From: Herbaspirillum sp. AP02 | GTDB lineage: Bacteria > Pseudomonadota > Gammaproteobacteria > Burkholderiales > Burkholderiaceae_D | DNA: 64,000 bases | Direction of reading: 5' to 3' | NCBI RefSeq assembly: GCF_015767275.1 | Contig: NZ_JADWMY010000009.1 | Span: 213,639-277,638 of the forward strand | Part shown: piece after piece, positions 26,385 through 35,859 of the stretch | Layout: every line of letters begins with the position of its first letter | How positions within the stretch are numbered: position 1 is the stretch's first letter | The notes under the pieces: model-generated | What the model was told of the DNA's origin: nothing | Databases searched by the model: none | Seen by the model: the letters and a program-made list of their open reading frames with translations, nothing else | Program-made: the position numbers and the translations under genes

Positions 26385-27392
26385 ATGACCCAAGACGCCA
26401 AGTCCGTCAACCACCATCGTCGCCTCCTGTTGCAGGCCACTACCGCTGCCGCCGCGCTGGGTGCCGCCGGCGCGCCCGCCATGGCGCTGGCCGCCGCTGC
26501 CGCGCGCAATACCGATACCGTGCGACTGGCCTGGGGCAAAGGGGGCCTGCCCGGTATCGCCCGCACCCGCGGCGAGTTCGAGAAGACACTGGCCCGCGAC
26601 GGCATCAAGGTGCAATGGATCGGCCCCTTCCCCAACCACGCCCCCTCGCTGCAGGCCGTCACCGGTGGTAGTGCCGACTTCGGCTTCGGCGGCAGTACCA
26701 CGCCCGCGCTGGCCGCCATGATTGCGGGTTCGCCACTGGTCTTTACCCAGTTCGCCGTGGTCGAGCCACGCAGTACCGCCATCATCGCCAAGGATGGTTC
26801 CGGCATCACCAAGGTCAGCGACCTGGTCGGCAAGACCGTGGCGGTGAACCGTTCCGGCCTAGGCGAGTTCCTGCTGGTGGCGGCGCTGGAAAAGCACGGC
26901 ATCGCCCGCGACAAGGTCCAGTTCGTCTACCTCAATCCGCCGGATGCCGGTCCGGCTTTTTCCCAGGGCAAGGTCGATGCCTGGTCGATGTGGAGCCCGG
27001 GCGTGGACATTGCGCGGGTCGAATACAAGGCGCATAACGTCTTCTTCGAAGGCCGCGATCTGGATTTCCTGATTGACTTCAACTCCTACGTCACCCATCG
27101 CAAGTTCGCCCAGGAAAACGCCGACATCGTGCGCGCCGTCAATGCCGCCTATCGCGCCGAGGGCGAGTGGATCAGCAGGAATCCGCGCGAGGCCGAGATC
27201 CTGGTGCAAAAGGATGCCGGTTATTCCGACGCGGTACGCGATTCGCTCATCAAGCTGGCGCGGCGCTGGGAATTCCATGGCGCCGATGACGCGAAGTTCA
27301 TCGCCACCTTCCAGGGTGCGGCCGATTGGTTGGCCGCACGCAAGATCCTGCCGCAGAAGGTGCAGGTGAGCGATTACATCGTTAAGGTCTGA
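26385..27392 (+). CDS. SsuA-like sulfonate ABC transporter binding protein
   Basis: 335 residues. The N-terminus has twin arginines before a long hydrophobic Ala-rich stretch (HHRRLLLQATTAAAALG), so export may be by Tat or Sec; cleavage is near residue 37. Mature part: VRLAWGKGGLPGIARTRGEFEKTL, the SADFGFGGSTTPALAAM loop, VGKTVAVNRSGLGEFLL and DAWSMWSPGVDIA, as in SsuA-family aliphatic sulfonate binders. It lies 48 bp after the ATPase gene and 20 bp before the SsuD-like gene. Confidence 0.88.
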   Translation: MTQDAKSVNHHRRLLLQATTAAAALGAAGAPAMALAAAAARNTDTVRLAWGKGGLPGIARTRGEFEKTLARDGIKVQWIGPFPNHAPSLQAVTGGSADFGFGGSTTPALAAMIAGSPLVFTQFAVVEPRSTAIIAKDGSGITKVSDLVGKTVAVNRSGLGEFLLVAALEKHGIARDKVQFVYLNPPDAGPAFSQGKVDAWSMWSPGVDIARVEYKAHNVFFEGRDLDFLIDFNSYVTHRKFAQENADIVRAVNAAYRAEGEWISRNPREAEILVQKDAGYSDAVRDSLIKLARRWEFHGADDAKFIATFQGAADWLAARKILPQKVQVSDYIVKV

Positions 27393-27412
27393 TTCATTTC
27401 AAGGAGAGAAGC

Positions 27413-28525
27413 ATGAGCGTCAACTTCATCGGCATGGTCACCACCAACAAGAATTCGGAGATCCATCCCGCCGTCGGCCCGGCCATCGATACCGATTACC
27501 TGCTGCGCTTTGCGCGGGCGCACGAGGAGGCCGGTTTCGACCGGGTGCTGGTGCCGTATCACTCCAACGGACCGGACGCCATCCTCACCATCGCCCAGGT
27601 CGCTGCCGCCACGCGACACATCAAGTTGATGCTGGCACACCGCCCGGGTTTTGTCTCGCCCACGCTGGCGGCACGCCAACTGGCCACGCTCGACCAGTTC
27701 AGCGGCGGACGATTGGGGGTGCATATCATCTCCGGCGGCTCCGACGTCGAACAGCGCCGCGATGGTGACTACCTCGACCATGACCAGCGCTATGACCGCA
27801 CCGATGAATACCTGCACATCCTGCGCCGCGTATGGACCGCCACCCAGCCCTTCGATCATGGTGGCGTGCATTACCGCTTCGAGCAGGCCTACTCGGAGGT
27901 CAAGCCGGTGCAGCAGCCCCACATCCCGATCTTTTTCGGCGGTGCCTCCGAGGCTGCCATTCCGGTCGCCGGGCGGCATGCTGACGTGTATGCGCTGTGG
28001 GGGGAATCGCTGGAGCAGGTGCGCGAGCTGACCGGTCGCGTACGTACCGAGGCCGCACGCCATGGACGGGAAATCGGTTTTTCGGTCTCTTTCCGTCCCA
28101 TTCTGGCGGCGACCGAAGATGCCGCCTGGGAGCGCGCCGAGCGCATCCTGGCCGAGACGCGCCGCCTGCGCGCCGGCGATGGTACGCGTCATCCGGCCCA
28201 GACAGGGCCGCAAGAAAGCGTGGGCGCGCGTCGCCTGCTGGCCGCCGCCGAGAAGGGCGACCGCGTAGACCGTCGTCTGTGGACCGCGATCGCCCGCGAA
28301 ACCGGTGCCCGCTACAATTCCACGGCCCTGGTCGGTACGCCCGAGCAAGTGGCCGAGGCGCTGCTGGATTACTACGACCTGGGCGTGACCACTTTCCTGA
28401 TCCGCGGCTTCGATCCGCTGGAAGATGCCCTCGACTACGGTCGTGAACTGATCCCGCGCACCCGGGAGCTGGTGGCGCAGCGCCTGAAGCAACAACTGGA
28501 AAAACAGCAGAAGCAGGCCGCCTGA
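27413..28525 (+). CDS. SsuD-like FMNH2-dependent alkanesulfonate monooxygenase
   Basis: 370 residues. Luciferase-like TIM barrel with the SsuD pattern: VTTNKNSEIHPAVGPAIDTDY, EEAGFDRVLVPYHSNGPD, AHRPGFVSPTLAARQLATLDQFSGGR (written in parts), IISGGSD, YLDHDQRYDRTDEYL and FGGASEAAIPVAGRHADVY. It uses FMNH2 and O2 to desulfonate organosulfonates, releasing sulfite. ATG 27413 follows AAGGAGAG. The flavin reductase SsuE is not nearby. A strong terminator follows. The second half has Arg-rich loops usual for the family; the exact substrate may differ from simple alkanesulfonates. Confidence 0.9.
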   Translation: MSVNFIGMVTTNKNSEIHPAVGPAIDTDYLLRFARAHEEAGFDRVLVPYHSNGPDAILTIAQVAAATRHIKLMLAHRPGFVSPTLAARQLATLDQFSGGRLGVHIISGGSDVEQRRDGDYLDHDQRYDRTDEYLHILRRVWTATQPFDHGGVHYRFEQAYSEVKPVQQPHIPIFFGGASEAAIPVAGRHADVYALWGESLEQVRELTGRVRTEAARHGREIGFSVSFRPILAATEDAAWERAERILAETRRLRAGDGTRHPAQTGPQESVGARRLLAAAEKGDRVDRRLWTAIARETGARYNSTALVGTPEQVAEALLDYYDLGVTTFLIRGFDPLEDALDYGRELIPRTRELVAQRLKQQLEKQQKQAA

Positions 28526-28545
28526 CTTTTTCCGGCCGCAACGTG

Positions 28546-28580
28546 ACAGTGGCTCCGCATTGCGGAGCCACTGTTTTTTT
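28546..28580 (+). terminator. Rho-independent terminator after the ssu-like unit
   Basis: Perfect 13-bp stem ACAGTGGCTCCGC (28546-28558) / GCGGAGCCACTGT (28562-28574) with a three-base loop and T7 tract. Closes the permease-to-SsuD operon before the convergent metY gene. Confidence 0.93.
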
Positions 28581-28600
28581 CGGAGATGAAATGCCTGACG

Positions 28601-29890
28601 TCAGGCCGACTGCAACGCCTGTTCCAGATCGGCCAGCAGGTCATCGATATGCTCGATGCCGATCGACAGACGCACCGTATCCACGGTCACACCGGCCTTT
28701 TCCAGTTCCTCCGGCGCCAGCTGGCGGTGCGTGGTGGACGCCGGATGCGTTGCCAGCGACTTGGCGTCGCCGATGTTGACCAGCCGCGTGAAGAGCTGCA
28801 GCGCATCCTGGAAGCGTGCACCGCCGTCACGACCGTTGGCCACGCCAAAGGTCAGCACGCCCGAGGCGCGACCCTTGAAGTATTTCTGCGCCAGTTGATG
28901 ATCGGGATGGCCTTCCAGCCCGGCGTAGTTGACCCAGCGCACCTTGGGGTGGCGTTTCAGGTATTGCGCCACCGCCAGGGTGTTGGCGGTGATGCGATCC
29001 AGCCGCAGGGCCAGCGTTTCGATACCTTGCAGGATCTGGAAGGCATTGAAGGGCGATAGTGCCGCTCCCGTGTTGCGCAGCGGCACCACGCGTGCGCGAC
29101 CGATGTAGGCGGCCGCCCCCAGGGCTTCGGTATAGACCACGCCGTGATAGCTGACATCCGGTTCGTTGAGGCGCTTGAAACGTTCCTTGTGCTGCGCCCA
29201 GGGGAACTTGCCGGAATCCACGATGGCGCCACCCAGCGTGGTACCGTGGCCGCCCAGGTATTTGGTCAGCGAGTGCACCACGATGTCGGCGCCGTGTTCG
29301 AAGGGGCGCAGCAGGTAGGGCGTGGCCACCGTGTTATCCACGATCAGTGGAATGCCATGGCGATGTGCGATCTCGGCCACCGCAGCGATGTCGGTGACAT
29401 TGCCCAACGGATTGCCGATCGATTCGATGAAGATGGCCTTGGTACGAGCATCGATCAGCGGCTCGAACGACGCCGGCTGGCGCGGATCGGCGAAGCGCGT
29501 GGTGATACCGAACTGCGGCAGGGTGTGGGCGAACAGGTTGTAGGTGCCGCCGTAGAGGGTGGAGGCCGAGACGATGTTGTCGCCCGCCTCGGCGATGGTT
29601 TGGATCGCGTAGGTCACGGCCGCCTGGCCGGAGGCCAGCGCCAGCGCGGCGATACCGCCTTCCAGTGCTGCCAGGCGCTTTTCCAGCACGTCCTGGGTGG
29701 GGTTCATGATGCGCGAGTAGATATTGCCCTGGACCTTGAGGTCGAACAGATCGGCGCCATGCTGGGTGTCATCGAAGGCAAAGGCAACCGTCTGGTAGAT
29801 CGGCACGGCCACGGCACGCGTGGTCGGATCAGGGTCATAGCCGCCGTGTACCGATACGGTCTCGAATTTCCATTGCGGGTTGTCTGCCAT
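28601..29890 (-). CDS. metY: O-acetylhomoserine sulfhydrylase / aminocarboxypropyltransferase
   Basis: 429 residues, the usual length. PLP enzyme of the Cys/Met-metabolism family that makes homocysteine (or methionine) from O-acetylhomoserine and sulfide (or methanethiol). It starts [43 protein letters not shown] provides phosphate-binding Tyr/Arg, and [14 protein letters not shown] holds the Asp that contacts the PLP ring. The PLP Lys is in [18 protein letters not shown] 29890 has a moderate GAAAGAG upstream. It fits the sulfur theme of the preceding genes: sulfite released by SsuD is reduced to sulfide and used here. No SAM riboswitch was recognised upstream. Confidence 0.93.
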   Translation of the reverse strand: MADNPQWKFETVSVHGGYDPDPTTRAVAVPIYQTVAFAFDDTQHGADLFDLKVQGNIYSRIMNPTQDVLEKRLAALEGGIAALALASGQAAVTYAIQTIAEAGDNIVSASTLYGGTYNLFAHTLPQFGITTRFADPRQPASFEPLIDARTKAIFIESIGNPLGNVTDIAAVAEIAHRHGIPLIVDNTVATPYLLRPFEHGADIVVHSLTKYLGGHGTTLGGAIVDSGKFPWAQHKERFKRLNEPDVSYHGVVYTEALGAAAYIGRARVVPLRNTGAALSPFNAFQILQGIETLALRLDRITANTLAVAQYLKRHPKVRWVNYAGLEGHPDHQLAQKYFKGRASGVLTFGVANGRDGGARFQDALQLFTRLVNIGDAKSLATHPASTTHRQLAPEELEKAGVTVDTVRLSIGIEHIDDLLADLEQALQSA

Positions 29891-30035
29891 GTTGTCTCTT
29901 TCTTGTCGTTGAACGGGGAAGCAGGAAGGCGATGCTAGACCCAGACCCTAGCGCGACGACGGGCAGGTCGCCAAGAAATGATTCGTCATATGCATATGCG
30001 TCCAGAGCGCATGAAGTCGGCTTGGGAGCGCGACC

Positions 30036-31499
30036 TCACTGCACTTTCACGATGACGTAGGCCGTCGAGAACACCCTTCCGGGCGTGACGGTCTGGCCTG
30101 GTAATTTTTGCAGTGTCGCGGTCAGGCGTTTGTGCACCGTAAATTGCCCCACCGATGCCGCAGATGTGGACGGGGGTGGGGGGCAGCGCTCCTGATCGGC
30201 TGCACCCAGGCGATACCATCCCGCATTGCGTCCCGAGGGGAAGGACTGCTGCAGCCACTGGCCCGTTACCGATGAACTCAGGAACTGCATATCCTGACGA
30301 TTCTCCGCATCACTCAGGCCGATTCCGACTCCCTTGGCCAGCGACGGATCGGTGCCGTAGTTGTCCGAGAGCAGATAGCGCACTCCCTGGCTCTGGTTGA
30401 CGTACCCCAGCAAGCGGGCGGCGGCCAGTGCCCCGGGCGAGACCTGAAGGCCAAAGGCGGTCTGGTTGTCATCGGTGCCGGCGGCGAACGGGGGCTTGCC
30501 GCCGATGCCTTCGTCACAGCGGAACGAGAGCGTGAATTCCACTTGCCGCGTCTGCCCCTGATTGAGCTCGGTTTCCGAGATCGGGGGGAATACCACCTCC
30601 GGCGTCACGTTCTGCACCACGCAGGACGGCAGCACGCTGAGCGTGGCAGCCATGCGCATGCCGAACGCAATGCCATTGGCGGCACCGAAGAACAGGTAGC
30701 GGTAGGCGTGATCCTCGCCATCGTCATCCATGTCGCCACTGGCGCGGTTGTATCCCGGTCCGCGCAGCATCAGGTAGCCATTGGGCTGGGTGCATTGGTA
30801 GGCGACCGCCGCCCAGCGTGTGTTGTCCGGCGCGCCGCTGCACCAGTTGCTGGTGCCGGTGCCCGGCGTCAGGTCCGATACCCGCGCGACCTCGGCCTTG
30901 ATCGGGCTGAGGTGCCTGGCACGGATCAGGATCTTCTTGCCAGCCTGGTCGACGTCATAGGTATCGAGCTTGCTGGACTGGTAATAGCGCGAGAGGATCT
31001 TGCCGGAGCGCAGATGTGTGAGCCGGATGGCGACCCCGGGAAACCAGGTACGGTAGAAACCCTGGAGCCCATCCTGGGTGCCGATCTCGGCATAGCCACC
31101 GACCCGGTCATCACCGTTGGTGGAAAAGACTTCATAGATCTGGTCGGCATCGGCCAGGTCGCAGGTCCAGAGCAGGGTGTCGCCGTTGATGCCGGCAGCT
31201 TCGGCGGCAGTGGCGACGGCGCTGCCCAGCATGGTGCCGGGCGGCTGGATCGCGGTGCTGGCCAGGTTGATGCGCCCCAGCCAGAACTGGGCGGAGCCGC
31301 CGTCACTGAGCGGCGTGAACGGATAATCGGAGCGGTTGTTGCGCTTGCACACCGCTTCTGCCGTCGTTGCCATCAGCAGCCACAGGGCGAGCGTCAACAG
31401 CAGGCACAGGACCTTGCGCGCGTGAGGCTGGTTGTGATGGCGGTGCGGATGGGGCTGGCGAGCAGGCAACTGGCCATGGAGTGGCTGACAGATGGACAT
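30036..31499 (-). CDS. Chaperone-usher fimbrial tip adhesin
   Basis: 487 residues from ATG 31499 (GGAGG seven bases upstream). A long His/Pro/Gln-rich N-terminus (about 1-30) precedes the signal-peptide core (VLCLLLTLALWLLMATTAEA). The mature protein has an N-terminal lectin-like half of about 280 residues with several cysteines, and a C-terminal pilin half (from about VLPSCVVQNVTPEVVFPPIS) ending in the alternating hydrophobic donor strand TAYVIVKVQ. This two-domain layout matches tip adhesins such as FimH and the large Cup adhesins. It is transcribed away from the pilin-chaperone-usher operon, with 280 bp between. Confidence 0.82.
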   Translation of the reverse strand: MSICQPLHGQLPARQPHPHRHHNQPHARKVLCLLLTLALWLLMATTAEAVCKRNNRSDYPFTPLSDGGSAQFWLGRINLASTAIQPPGTMLGSAVATAAEAAGINGDTLLWTCDLADADQIYEVFSTNGDDRVGGYAEIGTQDGLQGFYRTWFPGVAIRLTHLRSGKILSRYYQSSKLDTYDVDQAGKKILIRARHLSPIKAEVARVSDLTPGTGTSNWCSGAPDNTRWAAVAYQCTQPNGYLMLRGPGYNRASGDMDDDGEDHAYRYLFFGAANGIAFGMRMAATLSVLPSCVVQNVTPEVVFPPISETELNQGQTRQVEFTLSFRCDEGIGGKPPFAAGTDDNQTAFGLQVSPGALAAARLLGYVNQSQGVRYLLSDNYGTDPSLAKGVGIGLSDAENRQDMQFLSSSVTGQWLQQSFPSGRNAGWYRLGAADQERCPPPPSTSAASVGQFTVHKRLTATLQKLPGQTVTPGRVFSTAYVIVKVQ

Positions 31500-31779
31500 C
31501 AGAGAGCCTCCGGCGGGGATGGGAAAGCCAGCCATCATCGGTCATCGAAGGCGTGCCGGTGAATGGGTCCCTCCCTTAATGGTCATGGGCCGATGCCCAA
31601 TCGCCGGGGCGTGCGCCTCTGGGATTTCGCCTATGCCGGATTCAGACTTCGCCAGCCCCCGGATGGGCGGGCGCCGATCCTCGTGCGGCGCTGTCTTGCC
31701 TATGATGCATTTGGTGCAGGCGCTTCGGTTGGTGTCCGCATTCTCCTTTCCGCTCAGCCGAAATCTTTTGGGGGTAAAT
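31500..31779. promoter_or_regulatory. Divergent control region of the fimbrial locus
   Basis: 280 bp between the adhesin and major pilin starts must carry both promoters. No strong sigma-70 match, inverted repeat or invertible-element ends were found by eye. The phosphorelay encoded in the operon is the natural candidate regulator. Boundaries are simply the two start codons. Confidence 0.45.
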
Positions 31780-32307
31780 ATGAAAAAGCATCTCGCAATC
31801 CTGATGTTGGTCTCGCCGTCGCTGGTGCTGGCGGCCGGCAACACGATCAATTTCCGCGGCCAGGTCAGCAAGCAGACCTGCCAGGTGATGGTCGATGGCG
31901 CCGCCAATCCAGTGGTGCTGTTGCCGACGGTGGCCTCGGGTGACCTGACGGCCGCCGGCAGTACCGCCGGCGAGACACCCTTCGTGGTCAGCGTCAGCGG
32001 TTGTACCGCATCGGCGTCGGATTCGCTGAAGATCAAGACCCAATTCCTGGCCAGTGCGGCCACCAGCGGCAACAACATTCCCAACCTTGGCAGCGCCAAG
32101 AACGTGGCGCTGCAATTGCGCACCGGCGTCGGTGGTGATGCCATCAAGCTGGTCGGCGGTAGCGCCGTCTCGGTGGATGGCCTGCAGATCGCCGCCGGCG
32201 CCACCAGCGCTTCGCATACCTTTGCCGTGCGCTATGTCTCCGAGGCCGGCTCGGCAGAACCCGGGTCGGTGATCGGCTCTGTGCAGTACGCGCTGGATTA
32301 CCTCTGA
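31780..32307 (+). CDS. Fimbrial major subunit (type 1-like pilin)
   Basis: 175 residues from ATG 31780 after GGGGG. Signal peptide 1-18 (MKKHLAILMLVSPSLVLA). The mature protein begins with the N-terminal strand NTINFRGQVSKQTCQV. It has the pilin disulfide pair (Cys in KQTCQV and Cys in VSGCTAS) and ends SVQYALDYL with the penultimate-Tyr region expected for chaperone binding. Subunits of this kind polymerise by donor-strand exchange. First gene of the seven-gene operon to 41462; most abundant product expected. Confidence 0.92.
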   Translation: MKKHLAILMLVSPSLVLAAGNTINFRGQVSKQTCQVMVDGAANPVVLLPTVASGDLTAAGSTAGETPFVVSVSGCTASASDSLKIKTQFLASAATSGNNIPNLGSAKNVALQLRTGVGGDAIKLVGGSAVSVDGLQIAAGATSASHTFAVRYVSEAGSAEPGSVIGSVQYALDYL

Positions 32308-32488
32308 TGCGCTAGCCGGACTGCTCTTCAGAACAGTCCTGGCACGCTGTCTTCGCCCGCCAGGGCCTTCAACCCGCATGGCATCACCCTGGCGGTGTCT
32401 TGTCGTGGCGGGTCGCGGCCGTCAATTCCCTTTCGCATCCCCTTCTTCGCTGCCGGGTCGCCCCGGCGGTGCTGCTCCCGTTTTCGAC

Positions 32489-33232
32489 ATGAAAAGAACA
32501 AGCTTGCTCGCAGGGCTCATCATGGTGTTGGTATTCATTGCAAGCGCAGGCGCCCATGCCAGCGTGACGATGCTGGGCACGCGTGTCATCTATCCGGCCG
32601 ATGCCGGTGAACAGGCGCTGCGCTTCAGCAATCCGGACGACCATCCCAACCTGGTCCAGGTGTGGATCGATGATGGCCGTGCCGGTGCCGCCGATACCGA
32701 TGCCTTGCCTTCGCCTTTCCTGGTCGTGCCGCCGGTGTTTCGGGTAGAGCCTCGTGGCGGTCAGGTGGTGCGATTGTCCTATGTGGGGACGGCGTTGCCG
32801 CAGGACCGCGAGTCCCTGTTCTTCCTGAATTTCCTGCAGGTGCCGGCCTTGAAGGCGGATTCCGTGGGCGACAACCAGTTGGTGCTTACCGTACGCAGCC
32901 GCATGAAGCTGTTCTATCGCCCGGCCTCGCTGGCCAGCGAGGCCGATGCCGCGCGCGCGCCGGATGCGCTGGCTTTTTTCATAGAGAGTACGGACACGGC
33001 TGCCAGCGTGGTCGTGCATAACGCCAGTCCATACCACGTGGTGGTGCAGCAGGCAGCACTGCTGGTGGCCGGACAAGAGCAGGTGTTGACCCGGGCCACG
33101 GTGATCAGCCCGTTCCAGCAACTGCGCTGGCCGCTGGCACGGGTACCGGCGGACGTGTCCAGCCTGCGCGTGCAGCTGCGCGTGGTCAACGATGTCGGGG
33201 TGGAAGTCTTGCATGACTATCCGCTGCGCTGA
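32489..33232 (+). CDS. Fimbrial periplasmic chaperone
   Basis: 247 residues from ATG 32489. Signal peptide about 1-26 (cut after AHA). PapD-like two-Ig fold: conserved Arg/Lys pair for subunit anchoring (TRVIYPA near residue 34 and RMKLFYRP near 140), and the FRVEPRGGQVVRLSYVG F1-G1 segment, which is short (FGS class). ESLFFLNFLQVPAL is the signature. Caps pilins for delivery to the usher. It lies 182 bp after the pilin gene, space in which transcript attenuation could lower expression relative to the pilin. Confidence 0.92.
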   Translation: MKRTSLLAGLIMVLVFIASAGAHASVTMLGTRVIYPADAGEQALRFSNPDDHPNLVQVWIDDGRAGAADTDALPSPFLVVPPVFRVEPRGGQVVRLSYVGTALPQDRESLFFLNFLQVPALKADSVGDNQLVLTVRSRMKLFYRPASLASEADAARAPDALAFFIESTDTAASVVVHNASPYHVVVQQAALLVAGQEQVLTRATVISPFQQLRWPLARVPADVSSLRVQLRVVNDVGVEVLHDYPLR

Positions 33233-33243
33233 CGAGGCCTGCG

Positions 33244-35859
33244 GTGAGACAAGCCACATCGACCCTGCCCGGGCCGGCCTGGAGCGCGTTGTCGCTCGGC
33301 GCCGGCCTGCTGTTGCTGGCGCCGACGGTGGCGGCTGGCCAGCCGGAGCAGTCCTATCGTTTCCTGGAAGCGCTGGAGATGGCTTCGCCTGTCAACAAGG
33401 GCAGCCTGTCGCGCTTCAATCGGATCGGGAATGTCGAGCCCGGCACCTACAGCGTGGACGTCTTTGTCAACGGCAGCTTCAGCCATCGGCGTTCGCTGCG
33501 CTTCGACCTGTTCGAAGGGCAGGGCGTGGCGGCCTGCTTCAAGGCCCAGGATGCGGCCCTGCTGAACCTGCGCCCGGACTTGCTGGCGCAGCTGGGCCAG
33601 CGTGAATGTGCCCGTATCGAGGTGCTGGCACCGGGTGCACAGGCCGTGTTCGATCTTGCCAACCTGCGTCTGAACGTCACTCTGCCGCAGTCGCAGCTCA
33701 AGCATGTGGCGCGTGGCTACGTCGACCCCGAACACTATGACGCCGGAGAAAGCATCGGCTTCATCAACTACAGCATCAGCCAGTACTACGCCCGCACGGC
33801 CCAGCTCAGCAACAGTGCGACCTATGGTTTTACCGACAGCGGTGTCAATCTCGGCCTGTGGCGCTTGCGTCAGCAGGGCAGCCTGGGCTATGACAGCCGC
33901 AGCGGACTGGCCTGGAACCCGGTACGCACCTATGCCAAGCGCGCCTTGCCGGTCTGGGCCAGTGAAATGACGGTGGGAGAAAGCTTCACCTCCGGCAAGC
34001 TGCTCTCCGGCCTGGCCTACCAGGGGCTGGAACTCAGTTCGGATGAGCGCATGCTACCCGACTCCCTGCGCGGCTATGCGCCGGTCATCCGCGGTAGCAC
34101 CCGCAGCAATGCCCAGGTCATCGTCAGCCAGAAGGGACGCGAGATCTATCGCACCACGGTGGCACCGGGCAGCTTTGTCATCGACGACCTGTATCCGACC
34201 AGCTACAACGGCGACCTCGACGTCACCGTGATCGAGGCCGACGGGACGCGCTCCAGCTTCAGCGTGCCGTTCTCCGCCCTGCCGGAATCGATGCGGCCCG
34301 GACGCTCGCGCTACAGCCTGACCGTGGGCCGGACCCGGGACACTGATACCCGGACGCTGTTCGTGGACGCGCTGGTTCAACGCGGCCTGAGCAATGCCCT
34401 GACCGGCAACCTGGGACTGCGCCTGGCCCCGGCTTACCGTTCGGTGGTGATCGGAAGTACGTTGGCCGGCCAGGCAGGATCGGTCGGGCTAACTCTGAAC
34501 TACTCGCACGCCGATACCGGGCATGGCGCACGCGGCGGCTGGATGCTGGGCCTGTCGTACTCGCGCGCCTTCGAAACCACCGGCACCAATTTTTCCATCG
34601 CCAGCTATCGCTATTCGACGGCCGGCTACCGTGAACTGGCCGATGTGCTCAGTGAACGGCGTGCCTGGCGCGGCGCTCAGTGGTCGCCGGGCAATTCCAG
34701 CAGCTACCAGCAGCATTCGCGTTTCGACGTTGCGCTCAGTCAGCAACTGGGCAGTGCCGGTTCGCTCTACCTCTCGGGGTTGACGCAGACCTTCTATCAC
34801 GACCGCAGCCGCATCACCCAGTTGCAGTTCGGTTATTCAACCATGTGGAGCAATGGCATGAGCATCAACCTGGCTTTCCAGCGGCAGCAGGTCAGCGCCG
34901 CATCCGCCACGCAGCAGGCCCTGGACGGTCAGCTGCCGCAGAGCACCCGGCCGGGGTCCTCGGTCATGCTGTCGCTGTCCATTCCATTGGGCCGACCGGG
35001 GGGCGACCGGCCGATATTGAGTACCTCGGTGGTCAAGGCGGCCGGGCAGGATCTCTACCAGTCGCAACTCTCCGCCATCCTGCCCGGCGAGCGCCACTTC
35101 AGCTACAGCGTGGGCGCCAGCCACGCACCGGGCGGACAGCAGGACAGCATCAATGGCAACCTGGGGGCGCGCCTGCCCAAGGCCAATCTCAACCTCAGCC
35201 TGACGCGCGGTCGCGACTACTGGCAGGCCGCCGCCAATGCCCGTGGCGCGCTGGCGCTGCATGGCGGCGGCATCACCTTCGGCCCCTACCTGGGCGATAC
35301 CTTTGCCCTGGTCGAGGCCAAGGGCGCAGAGGGGGCACGGCTTTTCAATGGCCAGGGCGCGGTGATCGACGGCAACGGATTTGCGTTGCTGCCATCCTTG
35401 TCGCCCTACCACCGCAATGTGGTGGAACTGGCGGCCGCAGGCATGAGCAGCAAGGGGGAGATCCTGGAGAATCAGCGCACCGTGATCCCCTATGCCGGCG
35501 CCACCCTCAAGCTCAGTTTCAGGACGCGCACCGGCCATGCCCTGCTGATCCGCCTGCAGCGCGACGACGGCCAGCCCCTGCCGATGGGGGCGGACGTGCT
35601 GGACCAGCAGGGTGATGTCGTGGGCATGGTGGGGCAGGGCAGCCAGGCCTACCTGCGCAGCGAGCAGTTACGCGGCAGCCTGCTGGTGCGCTGGGGCGAT
35701 GGCCAGCAGGAGCGCTGTGCGGTCCGCTATGACCTGCAGGGCCAGGACCTGAACGCTCCCCTGTTACGCCTGGAGGCCGCCTGCACCGCTGCGCCCCGAC
35801 GTGAAGAATTCCTGCCGGCCGATGCCGGACGCGCTGCAGCCGGCGGAGGTCCGCAATGA
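33244..35859 (+). CDS. Fimbrial outer-membrane usher
   Basis: 871 residues, GTG start at 33244 with GAGG upstream. Signal peptide about 1-33. N-terminal chaperone-binding domain (FLEALEMA...LSRFN...GTYSVDVFVNG), a 24-strand pore with plug (GYAPVIRGSTRSNAQVIVSQ region) and two C-terminal domains with a cysteine pair (ERCAVRYDL and LEAACTA). It secretes and assembles the fimbria. Its TGA overlaps the ATG of the second chaperone (ATGA). Confidence 0.95.
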   Translation: MRQATSTLPGPAWSALSLGAGLLLLAPTVAAGQPEQSYRFLEALEMASPVNKGSLSRFNRIGNVEPGTYSVDVFVNGSFSHRRSLRFDLFEGQGVAACFKAQDAALLNLRPDLLAQLGQRECARIEVLAPGAQAVFDLANLRLNVTLPQSQLKHVARGYVDPEHYDAGESIGFINYSISQYYARTAQLSNSATYGFTDSGVNLGLWRLRQQGSLGYDSRSGLAWNPVRTYAKRALPVWASEMTVGESFTSGKLLSGLAYQGLELSSDERMLPDSLRGYAPVIRGSTRSNAQVIVSQKGREIYRTTVAPGSFVIDDLYPTSYNGDLDVTVIEADGTRSSFSVPFSALPESMRPGRSRYSLTVGRTRDTDTRTLFVDALVQRGLSNALTGNLGLRLAPAYRSVVIGSTLAGQAGSVGLTLNYSHADTGHGARGGWMLGLSYSRAFETTGTNFSIASYRYSTAGYRELADVLSERRAWRGAQWSPGNSSSYQQHSRFDVALSQQLGSAGSLYLSGLTQTFYHDRSRITQLQFGYSTMWSNGMSINLAFQRQQVSAASATQQALDGQLPQSTRPGSSVMLSLSIPLGRPGGDRPILSTSVVKAAGQDLYQSQLSAILPGERHFSYSVGASHAPGGQQDSINGNLGARLPKANLNLSLTRGRDYWQAAANARGALALHGGGITFGPYLGDTFALVEAKGAEGARLFNGQGAVIDGNGFALLPSLSPYHRNVVELAAAGMSSKGEILENQRTVIPYAGATLKLSFRTRTGHALLIRLQRDDGQPLPMGADVLDQQGDVVGMVGQGSQAYLRSEQLRGSLLVRWGDGQQERCAVRYDLQGQDLNAPLLRLEAACTAAPRREEFLPADAGRAAAGGGPQ

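Noticed and set aside
29891..30035. SAM riboswitch upstream of metY
   Set aside because: No conserved SAM-I or SAM-II core was visible in the 145 bp; the gap also holds the adhesin 3' end.
31500..31779. Invertible promoter (fimS-like) in the fimbrial control region
   Set aside because: No pair of inverted repeats at suitable spacing was seen.
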